DNA of 35,854 nt from Bacteroidales bacterium (GTDB lineage: Bacteria; Bacteroidota; Bacteroidia; Bacteroidales; DTU049), in the NCBI GenBank assembly GCA_016937255.1, contig JAFGWG010000101.1:1-35854 (forward strand), written 5' to 3'. Position 1 is the first letter of the stretch; each line of letters opens with the position of its first letter. A program made the position numbers and the translations under genes. Of this stretch, positions 1 to 10,900 are shown piece by piece. The notes under the pieces were generated by a model. The model was not told the DNA's origin. It saw nothing but the letters and a program-made list of their open reading frames with translations, and searched no databases.

Positions 1-1037
1 AAAGAACATACATTATTTGAAAGTTTCTCCGGCAACATTGGAATCACTCTATCCACCATATAGATTGAAGTGGCACGTTCAACTGCTTCTTTATCTATTA
101 CAGAATCAGGAGTAACATAATATGAAACGTCAGCAATATGCACACCCATTTCCCAATTCCCATTATCGAGTTTTTTAAGTGAAATGGCATCATCAAAATC
201 CTTGGCATCGGCCGGATCAATGGTAATGGTCCATGTTTTCCGAAAATCCTTACGCTTTTTAATTTCTTCCTTAGAAATCTCAACAGGAATACGAGTTGCA
301 GCCTTTTCTACCATCTTGGGAAACTGCAATGGAAAATCGTAATTTGCAAGAATAGACTGAATTTCCACATCATTGGTTCCTGGCTTTCCAAGCACTGTTT
401 CAATTTGTGCAAACGGATTTTTCCCGCGCTTAGGCCAATCGGTAATGGTAACCACCACTTTTTCGCCGTTTTCAGCATCGCTCAATGCCTCTTTCGGAAT
501 CATAAAATCGACATGGATGCGCTTATCATCCGGAATGAAAAACGACATATTATGTCCCTTCTGTAAAATCCCAACATATTGTTTGCGGCCACGTTCAAGC
601 ACTTCCAACACTTTTCCTTCAGGTTTATGACTTTTACGACGTGGAAATAGGCGAATTTTCACCCGATCTCCGTGCAATGCCTGTCCCAAATTATTATGAT
701 TGATGAAAATATCGTCGCCTTCGTCTTCTGCAATTACATAGCCTTTACCTGTATTGGTAATTTCTATTTTCCCGGAAAGTTCTACACCTTTCTGTTCTTC
801 AAAAATCTGTGGATTTAGCAGGAATCTTCCACGCTCTTTGTCAATCAAGAGATCCTGATTGACCATTTTTTTTAATGCCGCAACCACAAGATTGCGCTCC
901 TTGCCCTGAGAAATTCCCAAACGCGCAGATATCTGTTTATAATTTAATACGGTATACGGATTCTTCTTAAAAATCGCCAGTATATTGATACTCAAATCGT
1001 CTCTATGTTTGTCTTTTTTTGTTCTTTTTTGTGCCAT
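1..1037 (-). CDS. rnr: Ribonuclease R (RNB family exoribonuclease), N-terminal part; runs off the left edge
   Basis: Manual minus-strand translation from the CAT at 1035-1037 is open to base 1: MAQKRTKKDKHRDDLSINILAIFKKNPYTVLNYKQISARLGISQ...DPADAKDFDDAISLKKLDNGNWEMGVHIADVSYYVTPDSVIDKEAVERATSIYMVDRVIPMLPEKLSNNVCS, matching the RNase R/RNB core signature. Confidence 0.93.
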   Translation of the reverse strand, partial: MAQKRTKKDKHRDDLSINILAIFKKNPYTVLNYKQISARLGISQGKERNLVVAALKKMVNQDLLIDKERGRFLLNPQIFEEQKGVELSGKIEITNTGKGYVIAEDEGDDIFINHNNLGQALHGDRVKIRLFPRRKSHKPEGKVLEVLERGRKQYVGILQKGHNMSFFIPDDKRIHVDFMIPKEALSDAENGEKVVVTITDWPKRGKNPFAQIETVLGKPGTNDVEIQSILANYDFPLQFPKMVEKAATRIPVEISKEEIKKRKDFRKTWTITIDPADAKDFDDAISLKKLDNGNWEMGVHIADVSYYVTPDSVIDKEAVERATSIYMVDRVIPMLPEKLSNNVCS

Positions 1038-1083
1038 AAATTTGCTATCTTTATTCAGTGTAAAGTTACAATTTTAATATAGA

Positions 1084-2385
1084 ATGGAAAAAATTGCCGT
1101 ATTCTGGTTCCGACGTGATTTAAGACTTATTGATAATAAGGCATTGTATCATGCATTAAAAGAAAACGAAACAGTATTGCCGATTTTTATATTCGACACA
1201 GATATTCTGAATAAATTTCCGGTTGAAGATCGTCGGGTTTCATTCATCTATGATCAGCTTCAGATCCTCAATGCTGAATTGAAAAAACCGAGAAAAGCCA
1301 TTCAGGTTTTTCATGGAAAACCGCTTCAAATATTCCAAAAAATTACTGAAGAATTTAAGCTCAGCACCGTATATTGTAATGAAGATTATGAACCTGATGC
1401 CATTAAGCGTGATAAGGAAATTAGTGCGTTCTTAAAAACAAAAGGTATTGGTTTTAAGCAATTTACAGATTCAATCATCATGAGACCCGGGAGAGTTTTG
1501 ACAGATAAAGGACTACCCTACACCGTCTTTACACCGTTTTCAAGAAAATGGAAATCCATTCTCTGCGACGAAGATGTAAAAAATTATCCATCAGATAATT
1601 ATACAGGAAAGTTTATTGAAGTTGAGTCGGCTGAAATTCAATATCCTGAAGGTAAATCTCCTGTTCTGTATACTATTTCAAAACCAAAATTTAATGAAAA
1701 CTTAATCCGGAATTATCATTCTTTACGAGATTTTCCGGCTAAAAATGGCTGTAGCGGACTAGGCATACATTTCAGATTTGGAACAATTAGCATCCGACAG
1801 GCCGTAAAAATTGCCTCACAATGGAGTGAAACGTGGTTAAACGAGCTCATTTGGCGTGAATTCTTTATACATATTCTCTATCTATTTCCATATGTAGAAA
1901 ACCGCTCATTCCGAAAAGAATACGATCTTTTTCCATGGCTCAATAATGAAGAAGATTTTGAACGGTGGAAAAATGGAGAAACCGGATATCCTTTAGTTGA
2001 TGCCGGAATGCGCGAACTGAATGCTACCGGCTATATGCATAATCGTGTGCGAATGGTTACAGCCGGATTTCTCACAAAGCATTTGCTAATAGACTGGCGT
2101 TGGGGTGAAACTTACTTTGCAGAAAAACTCATGGATTATGAACTTTCATCCAATAATGGAAACTGGCAATGGGCTGCAGGTACTGGTTGTGATGCCGCAC
2201 CCTATTTCCGCATATTTAATCCAGAATCTCAGGCAAAAAAATTCGATCCAAACAATGAATATATATTACAATACATTCCAGAATTGGGAAGTAAAAAATA
2301 TATGAGACCCATTATTGAACATGGTTTTGCTAGAATCCGCTGTCTTGATACTTTCAAGTCATTTAAGGCTATTCGTCGAATTTAA
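1084..2385 (+). CDS. phr: Deoxyribodipyrimidine photolyase / cryptochrome family
   Basis: VFWFRRDLRLIDNKAL N-terminus; WREFFIHILY, GNWQWAAGTGCDAAPYFRIFNPESQAKKFDP FAD-binding motifs. Confidence 0.95.
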   Translation: MEKIAVFWFRRDLRLIDNKALYHALKENETVLPIFIFDTDILNKFPVEDRRVSFIYDQLQILNAELKKPRKAIQVFHGKPLQIFQKITEEFKLSTVYCNEDYEPDAIKRDKEISAFLKTKGIGFKQFTDSIIMRPGRVLTDKGLPYTVFTPFSRKWKSILCDEDVKNYPSDNYTGKFIEVESAEIQYPEGKSPVLYTISKPKFNENLIRNYHSLRDFPAKNGCSGLGIHFRFGTISIRQAVKIASQWSETWLNELIWREFFIHILYLFPYVENRSFRKEYDLFPWLNNEEDFERWKNGETGYPLVDAGMRELNATGYMHNRVRMVTAGFLTKHLLIDWRWGETYFAEKLMDYELSSNNGNWQWAAGTGCDAAPYFRIFNPESQAKKFDPNNEYILQYIPELGSKKYMRPIIEHGFARIRCLDTFKSFKAIRRI

Positions 2386-2418
2386 CACATAAATTGTAAT
2401 ATTTATCTTAGAATTTTA

Positions 2419-2426
2419 TAATTTTG
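2419..2426 (+). promoter_or_regulatory. Bacteroidota -7 promoter element TAATTTTG upstream of the T9SS gene
   Basis: TAATTTTG matches TAnnTTTG; TTG about 22 nt upstream; ATG at 2438. Confidence 0.45.
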
Positions 2427-2437
2427 AAAACAAAAAC

Positions 2438-3670
2438 ATGAAACATTTTATTCTTATTATTCTGGCTTTTGTGACTTTACAGGTTTCTGCACAGATTGAA
2501 GGCATTGAAACCAATAGTCCTGAGGGTAAAAACGCCCCATTTATTAAAAGAGATTTCTCTTCCCCAAAAGACACAGTCGATGCCGGTTGGTTTATTCCAA
2601 CATGGGATTTATTCGACAATGTTTATGGTGGCTATGACCTGGTTTCTCATTATGCAAACCTTATTTTTGTTGATTCTACTGTAGTTTATGAGTCTTCAGG
2701 TACAATTAAGGCTAACTGGCTAAACTCTGTGGGACAGGTTCTTGATCCATACAGTGGTATATTCCTTGCCCCATTAAATGCAGGTGAAGCATATATTATT
2801 GATTCACTTTTTGTACTTGGTTGGTATAATACAATATTGAATGGAGTTACAGATACACTGGTAGCTGAATTTGTATATGGAAATCCTACTGAGAACCCTG
2901 AATTTGAGCACACTATTTATATTTACACCCCAGACACATTAGATGCATCGCCACCCGCTGCTTATGGTGATACTACTCAAACCGGATATTTTGCAAAATT
3001 AACTGGCCCCGGAAAAATCATCATTAAATACCCACTTGCTCCAAGCGATACAACAATGCTGAATGGAAAATATATTCAGTTTCCTGTAAATATTATGGTT
3101 CCCGCCGATAAAGTAACTGGTGTTTCCATCTCATTTGTTCCTGGCTATTCTTATAATTATGGAGATATGCTTCATAGCTATAGTGGAACTGAAACAAAAG
3201 ATATAAACTCATTTCGTGTTGGTTTATATTCAACAACTGACCCGACTTCTAATGTTCATCTGATGTATGACCCTTACGATCGTTATAATCTTAGCTATTA
3301 TATGAGAAAGGAAAACCGCTATGCAATGTATTCAGGTGGCGATGCTTGGAGAAATGAAAGAATGACTTCTTCTGTAAACTGGGGCTTCGATATTGGTTGG
3401 AAACTCACCAAAGTATATAACCCGGCTGTTCAATTTATGCAACTCGACGAAGTGCAGGTATATCCAAACCCGGCTAATAGTTATTTGAATATTGCCGGTG
3501 CTGAAAACTGTATTGCACAAGTATTTTCATCAGACGGACGATTAATCGAAACCCTCAATATTGAAAATAAAATCGAAGGCATTTCAACTGAGAATTATTC
3601 TCCTGGTTTATATTATTTGAAACTCATTAGTGATAATGAGAGCAAAGTAATCAATTTCGTAAAAGAATAA
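2438..3670 (+). CDS. Secreted protein with C-terminal T9SS type A sorting domain
   Basis: Signal peptide MKHFILIILAFVTLQVSAQ; C-terminus VQVYPNPANSYLNIAGAEN...YSPGLYYLKLISDNESKVINFVKE. Confidence 0.85.
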   Translation: MKHFILIILAFVTLQVSAQIEGIETNSPEGKNAPFIKRDFSSPKDTVDAGWFIPTWDLFDNVYGGYDLVSHYANLIFVDSTVVYESSGTIKANWLNSVGQVLDPYSGIFLAPLNAGEAYIIDSLFVLGWYNTILNGVTDTLVAEFVYGNPTENPEFEHTIYIYTPDTLDASPPAAYGDTTQTGYFAKLTGPGKIIIKYPLAPSDTTMLNGKYIQFPVNIMVPADKVTGVSISFVPGYSYNYGDMLHSYSGTETKDINSFRVGLYSTTDPTSNVHLMYDPYDRYNLSYYMRKENRYAMYSGGDAWRNERMTSSVNWGFDIGWKLTKVYNPAVQFMQLDEVQVYPNPANSYLNIAGAENCIAQVFSSDGRLIETLNIENKIEGISTENYSPGLYYLKLISDNESKVINFVKE

Positions 3671-3690
3671 TCGAAGATTCTATATAAAAT

Positions 3691-3725
3691 AAAAAAACCA
3701 CCCTCAAACGAAGGTGGTTTTTTTT
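3691..3725. terminator. Rho-independent bidirectional terminator between convergent genes
   Basis: AAAAAAACCACC-CTCAAACGAA-GGTGGTTTTTTTT: A-tract/U-tract plus ACCACC/GGTGGT stem. Confidence 0.88.
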
Positions 3726-3744
3726 ACCTATGAAAATGAGTTAT

Positions 3745-4935
3745 CTATTGTAAGATAAGCTTGCTATTAAAGCTGAAATCACCACTTGTGATATTCACAA
3801 CATACATACCCGCAGGCTGATCACTCATATCGAAATTAATCAAACCATTCAAGTATTGAGAATTATGAACTTCATTACCGGCAATATCATAAACTTTTAC
3901 CACTACATTCTGTCCATTAAAGGCAGGCATTTCCAATGAAACAGGTCCGTTTGTCGGATTTGGAAAAAGATTAAACATTGCTTCTTCATTATCCTGCACA
4001 CCAGTAAAATCAAACTTCTTATTGTACTGAATTTCTGCTTCGTTATGCCATTCAAGCCCCGATAATAAAGACCACATCATTGGATCAATATTATTTCTGA
4101 TTTTTGCAACTGAATACACAATAATAGGGTCAAAATAACCAGGAATATAGTAGTTGTAAAACTTACTTTCTACATATAAATACATTCCTGACGAAATATC
4201 AATAGTATCCATACTGGTTTGTAATACTCTCAAATAATTTGCATAGGTAGTATATATTGGACTTGCAACACTACCTGAAACTACAACCAATGTTCCGTAT
4301 GCATCAACAGTAGCATTGATATGAGTTATGGTAGAAATACCACCACCACTTGAATTAACAACCTGATCAACAACATTATTTGGGCTATTATAATCAACAG
4401 GAAATAAAACAACAGGCTTGGCTGGTGAATTACTTAATGTAATTGTTGGATTACCTGGAGGTAAAACATATGAGCCGAGTTCATAAAAACCATTCGCATC
4501 ATTTCTATAGTATATATATCCGGGACCATCTGCAGTTTCCAAATAGGTATACACCGTAGCTGTTGGAAATGATGACTGACCGGGTGTAAAAGCGTTAGGC
4601 AGGTTATAGACCCTGTGAAAAGTATTTGCCCCTGGCATTTGAGCATAAATAATTAAAGGCACCGTATCTGTTTGGTTACCACCGATTGAAATATCATCCA
4701 TATAGGTATCGCCGATTGCCTGAAGACATTTTTCCAACGTTCTGTCAATAGTTAGAGTATCATTTGCAGAGGTTGAATCACTAAATGCTTCTGTAGCTGG
4801 GAGAGTGTACTCAATAACATCAGAACTGTCACCAGGTGCAGGAAAATCAGCTGTTCCAAGTGGTGTTGGGGTTTGTGCATTTCCAAGCATAATACTCAGA
4901 AAGAAAACTGCGAACAAGATTAGAGATTTTTTCAT
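3745..4935 (-). CDS. Secreted protein with T9SS type A sorting domain
   Basis: Signal peptide MKKSLILFAVFFLSIMLGNAQ; C-terminus LFPNPTNGPVSLEMPAFNGQNVVVKVYDIAGNEV...QPAGMYVVNITSGDFSFNSKLILQ. Confidence 0.83.
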   Translation of the reverse strand: MKKSLILFAVFFLSIMLGNAQTPTPLGTADFPAPGDSSDVIEYTLPATEAFSDSTSANDTLTIDRTLEKCLQAIGDTYMDDISIGGNQTDTVPLIIYAQMPGANTFHRVYNLPNAFTPGQSSFPTATVYTYLETADGPGYIYYRNDANGFYELGSYVLPPGNPTITLSNSPAKPVVLFPVDYNSPNNVVDQVVNSSGGGISTITHINATVDAYGTLVVVSGSVASPIYTTYANYLRVLQTSMDTIDISSGMYLYVESKFYNYYIPGYFDPIIVYSVAKIRNNIDPMMWSLLSGLEWHNEAEIQYNKKFDFTGVQDNEEAMFNLFPNPTNGPVSLEMPAFNGQNVVVKVYDIAGNEVHNSQYLNGLINFDMSDQPAGMYVVNITSGDFSFNSKLILQ

Positions 4936-4943
4936 TTTTGTGT

Positions 4944-7900
4944 TTATTTGGTTATTATAAATGGCATTGAATTGCTTTCACTTTGGGTAATAATATGCAA
5001 TTGATAGACCCCGGCATTCCATTCCGATGCAGGTAATACAAATGTATGCAATCCATCCGAAATATGCATATTAATTTCAAATACAATTCGACCCAACTGA
5101 TCGTGAATTTGAATCGAAATATTTCCTCCCTCCGGCATGTGCATCAATAAATTAACATCACTGCTTTGTTGCGCCGGATTAGGATAAAGTCTTAATATCT
5201 GTAATGCATCATTGGTCTCAGTCATATCTAGCTTCGACAATGACACAATTTCGCTTAGATTCTCTGAACCATCAAAATCTACCTGTCGAAGGCGATAATA
5301 AAAGACTTTACCATCCCGATTAAAAAGATTCTGATCTATCCAGGTATAATTTTTTGGAGAATTACTCGTCCCTGCCCCGGGAACAAAGGACAGACTTTCA
5401 AAATCTCCATCGGGCAGCATTCTTTCTACAAAAAAGCCTTTATTATTGGTTTCAGTTGCAGTTGCCCATTGTACAACACCGTCATTTCCACGCCAATATG
5501 CAATAAGACTCAGCATCTCAACAGGCAATGGATTACAGGTAGATACCATATAAACTCCCGCACCATCATTTATACCACCCTTAAAAATATCTTCCGGCTC
5601 ACAGTCTGCTAATAAAACCGTAACATCTGCTCCATCATAAAATCCTCCGGTAAATATACTATCGGGAGGGCAATATGCATCTTCTCTAGCCATAGATTGC
5701 CCATCGTAGAAACCTCCTATCCATATCGAGTCTGGCGGACAATCGGCCTCAAGCATACTTAAATTTGCACCATCATAGAATCCACCATTCCATGCAGAAT
5801 CTGGTGGACAAGCAGACACTGTCTCATTATAATCTTGTCCATCGAAAAAACCTCCTATCCATGCGGAATCGGTCGGACAATTGGAACTAATATCATTATA
5901 GCTTTGTCCATCATAAAATCCACCAATCCATGCAGAATCTGGCAAACAAAGCGAAAGGCTTAGCGTGGAATCACTTCCATCATAATAGCCGCCACGATAT
6001 ACATCTTCATATTTTACAAAGAAAGTATCGTAAACTATTGTAGTACAAGCTCCGTTAATAAGCTGTAATTCAACAATATTCAATCCTAAATCTCCAGGGC
6101 CATAAACAACATCCTGTGGGTTACTATCATTAGAAAAAGTACCGTTATCCAAATCCCAAATCCATATACTCGGTGGTACTGCAATAGTATTAGAATCATT
6201 GCCATTAAAATCTACATAAGCTCCGGCTGAAACATAATACCCATCGTTAGGCGAATCGCGCGTTATATCGGCATATGGCACCGGATAAATTGGCACCGCA
6301 ATCACTACGGTATCATTACAACCAGTTATAATATTATATACAACAAGCATTACATTATATTGCACCGTATCGGCAGTTGGTGGAATTGGAAACAAATAAC
6401 AGGGATTTTCCAGATTAGACGTATCATCAGTAATTGCAGGAACACCAAAATCCCAATAATAAGCAATACTATCACCTTTTGTAGATTGATTCACAAAGCA
6501 AATAGAATCTCCTGCACAACCATTATTAACCGTGAAGTTTGCAACAGGACAATTCGGATCGAAAGGCTCACAGGATTGATTTAAAGAAGAATCTGCATTA
6601 ACAGTTAATGTAATCGTTCCTGTAGTGTTTTCTGGTGTTACCACCTGAACATAATAATCATTGCTATCGGTAGCCATGCAATTCAGCGTAAATTCCGTTA
6701 GCGCATCAGAATTACAAGGGCCGGAAGTCATGGAAGCACAAGTTCCATAAAGAATTCTGTATCGAATTTGAGAAGGCAGCGCAGTTGTGCTTTCAGAAAG
6801 CTGGAAAGAAAGATCGACATTGATATTAAAATCCAAATTCACCTTAAACCATGTAGATTTATATCCCGTTGGACCAAAAAGACAGCCCATTGCAGAACCA
6901 TCTTCTCCATAAGCTTCGCCTATAGAATGACAATTTACAGAAACAGAATTAGAAGTAGAACCTTGATTGGTTAAAGACAATGGCACCGGATTGGTACAAA
7001 GATCACCAAACTCATCTAAAAGCCAAATATGAGGAACTACATCTTCAATGGTATAATTGCAGCCGGTAAGCATGATATAGTATCTTCCCTGATTCAGACA
7101 GGACTGCCCCCATGTATTTCCGCTAATATTAACTGAAGAAACAGAAACCTGCTCAAGACCTGCTACAGTACTATCGCCAGGAATTATTTCCTTAAAGAGC
7201 ATAATATCATTGGCCACATACAAAGTATCTTGCCCATCAATGGTATAAGAAATTCTAAGTTGCCCGGAAATATCAGAATCGAAATAATACCAAAGTGTTT
7301 TATCCCCACATGTATTCTGATCGGGCACATCTTTGCTAGCACAAGCAAACGATGAAGTATCTCCATCATAAGTTCCAGCAGTAAGATATACCTGTGTGTA
7401 AGGAGCATTAATCTGATGTAACCCATTGATATCATTTGCGAAACTATAATGATCATATCGCAAAGGTGTAGGACTTGCAGGTTCATATTTTACAGAAACT
7501 TCAACTTGATCAGTAACCATAAGTCCAACATGATGATCAACGAGGATATAAAAACGTTTTTTTATTGAAGGATCGCAAGGACTGATAACAAACTCAATTT
7601 CATTTAGGTTTTGGCGACATCCATACCAATCGAAAGTGGAATTATTCAGCACATAGGTCAATCCATCAACAAGCGTAGAATCCTGCTCACCAGTGCCTTG
7701 AACAGTAGAAAAATCAAGAGTTCCATCCACATCGCTTTCATATACAGTAAATGGCATTACAGGAGTTATCTTTCCGGGAGTTTTATTTTCAACCTGCACA
7801 TACACTTTTCCTGGACCATCAATAACAAAAGAATACCAAAGATTACGGCGCACAGGCAAATTGGTTGTTCCCAATGTATCATAAACACTCTCATTTACAT

Positions 7901-10900
7901 CAATTGGATACAAAATTGAAGTTGGTGGACCATAAGGGAATAGTCCATTCCAGCAAAGATTTTGAGGATCGCCAATTCCGGGATCCGTATCAAAAGCTCC
8001 GGTTAGACATGAAATAAAATCATTACTTGCCGCTCTCGTAGCATCAAGAGGATTAACATCTCCCAATTTCCCATAATAATATGTGGAATCGCCTGGAATA
8101 GAATCAAAATCATAGGCATTTTCTGCAAAATCAAATCTCGATTCTATTATAGTATCTACATATAAATGAGGAATATAAGAAGTATTGATATGCGAGCTAT
8201 TGGCAAAAACCGCAAGGGTATAAGAACCCGGTTGAAGGCGGCAAAATTCTATTTTGCCCCGCCAATGCCAATACGATCTTTCATAATGATAAACATCGGT
8301 TTCCTGAATACATGGTTGTATGGGTGGCACCGACATCATTAAGGCAGAATCTGTACGCACATCGAAAGGATATAGCCTGCTAATCATTGAGGAAGGCAGA
8401 TTATCGATGGCTGCAAAAGATTCTTTGGTAATATCAAAAACAAAATACCCTACCCTGTCAAATCCACCTGGACAAGCATCAATTGGGTGCATAGTAAACG
8501 GAGTATCGGCAATACAATTTAACCTTTCCGTTCCAAAAACATAATTTCTGTGATAATCTGGATATGCATTGGTACCAGCATTTGGCCCAAAATCGGTTAT
8601 TCCAGCATAATATGCCTTGTGTGGTCTATTGAAATTTGGCGGATTTAATGGAGCTGTAGTCCAAATATTAATATTATTCGACTGTCCGAGATGACCACCA
8701 ATATACGAAGGTCCGGCATAAACCCCACCATAGCCATAATTTACCACCGTGTACCAACCCGGTTGTAATGGAATACAAACATTGGAATAGAAACTACTTC
8801 GGCAGCCTAAATCCCCATAATTATCAATATCATAACTCAGAGTGCCAGTTCCATTTGAAACACGTCCTTCAAATAATCGAAATGTTCCCGATGTTGTACT
8901 TATATTAACAATAAGTGGCTGGCTGATATAAAACTCGCGATATAATTGTTTGGTATATCCACTGCAAGGAGTTCTGCCGTCAATGGTGAGTGGATTATCA
9001 ATACAGGAAAAATAATCCACAGTTCCGGTTACCGTTCCCGATTGAATGGCTGAAGTAATATCTCCAATAGTATCTGGGTTATTTGGATCGTAAAACTGTG
9101 TATATATTTTATCGAATCTGAACCATGGGCGATCGGAGCGTCCTACATCTGTAGTATCGCCAAAAGAAACCAAAGTATAAATTCCCGGAGTTACACAAAC
9201 CTTTAATGCGGAATAGAGATTGGTACAACCACTTAAATCTTCCAGCCCATGAATTGAATCGCCCCAATTATATGCACCCTGTACATTTGCAAGAGCGGAA
9301 GCATCTCCCCTATAGAATTTATATTGAAAATAAGACCAGTTACCTCCATGAATAGTGAGAATACCCACTGTATCAATTACAATTTCTCTGTAAATTGCTT
9401 TTTTAGTAATTCTCCCACTTACCGTACAAACATTTCCATCAGGTAAAACTGTATTGGGACATCCAAAGAAGGCTTCGGTTGAGTAGGTCAGCGTTCCATT
9501 CTGCAATGCGTTCCAACTACCGGCACTATAATTCACACTATCAACCTCACCAAGCGCAGTCAATTGAAAATTAGAGGCAATATTGACAGAACTAATCATC
9601 AAATTCAGGTTTGCCGGGCGACCAATACTATTATAATACGCATTGGTTACGTAAGTTACCGTATCTAAACGTCCCAGCATTTGCACAGAATATGTACCTG
9701 GTGGTAAACAATTATAGGTTATATCTCCACTCGTAAACTCCCACATCGATGTAAGGTTGCAATTGCCTGAAACATCTCCAGAGAAAAGCCTTTTGCCCAA
9801 ATTTCCATCTGTTTGAAAGCGCACATTGGCAAAATCAGTCAAAGTAAATGTATACCAAGTTGTTAAATAGAAGTTTGGACCCGAGAAATTCACAAATCCC
9901 GTTGGAGGATTAACTGTACCACATACGTTATCAGCAATAAAAGCATTACACGAAAGTGTATCATAGCCATAATACCAAGTACCGGCAGGTGAGCCGATAA
10001 GTGATCCTAGCTGAGTTGATGGATCCATTGCCCCGGGATCAGGAGAATGCGTATAGCCCGATCCACGTTCATAAAAACGAATATCTATCGAATTGGCATA
10101 ATCCTTATGATAAAATATCTGAAGGGTATAAGTAGTATCGGGAAGGAGATCACATAACCATGTAACCCCATCCCAATACGGACTACTGCCACTTGTACCG
10201 GTTGGATGCAAAACTCCGCAACCATCAATCAGCGATAAAGCAGCAATTGGATTAACCCTCACGTCACCCAAATATAAATTATACCCCACGTATAAATTTC
10301 CTGTGTAATAACCGTTTGATTCACGTATCTCCCACCTCATTAAATCAATAAACTGATCGGTTGAAAAAACATGCCATGTCGTTTGCGTATATTCCTCATA
10401 ATTAGCACCTAAAGCAGTACAAATCTCTGCATCATTTTCAATAGTCTGACAACCCACTTCATAAGAATAGGTTAGCCATCCATTACTTATAGTGCCAATA
10501 TTTTGTGCATCTACCGGACGATCATAATCATTAAGAACATTTGGATCATCCAAGGTTAATTTTAAGAATATGGTGTCGTTTGCATTTGTTTTTGCACTGA
10601 CCTGAACAAGGTAATCACCCGGCAAAAGACAAGGGTTATAACTACTACCAAACTTATTTAATGGTGTAAGTTTTGCTGGCGGAATATCAGTTAATGGAGG
10701 CAGGCAAGAATTGGTATAATACACCGTAAAACCTGCTTCGTTTTCACCTAAATCTGTATTGGGTTGTGTCAACTCCAAATCGACAGCTCTGGCCGTTGGC
10801 AAATGAAAACGATACCAAACCGTTTTTTTATCGGTTCCTGCAAAGATTTGCACGCCATGTAAATTTTCACCCAATTCGAGAGTGGCGTTTGTAATATCAA

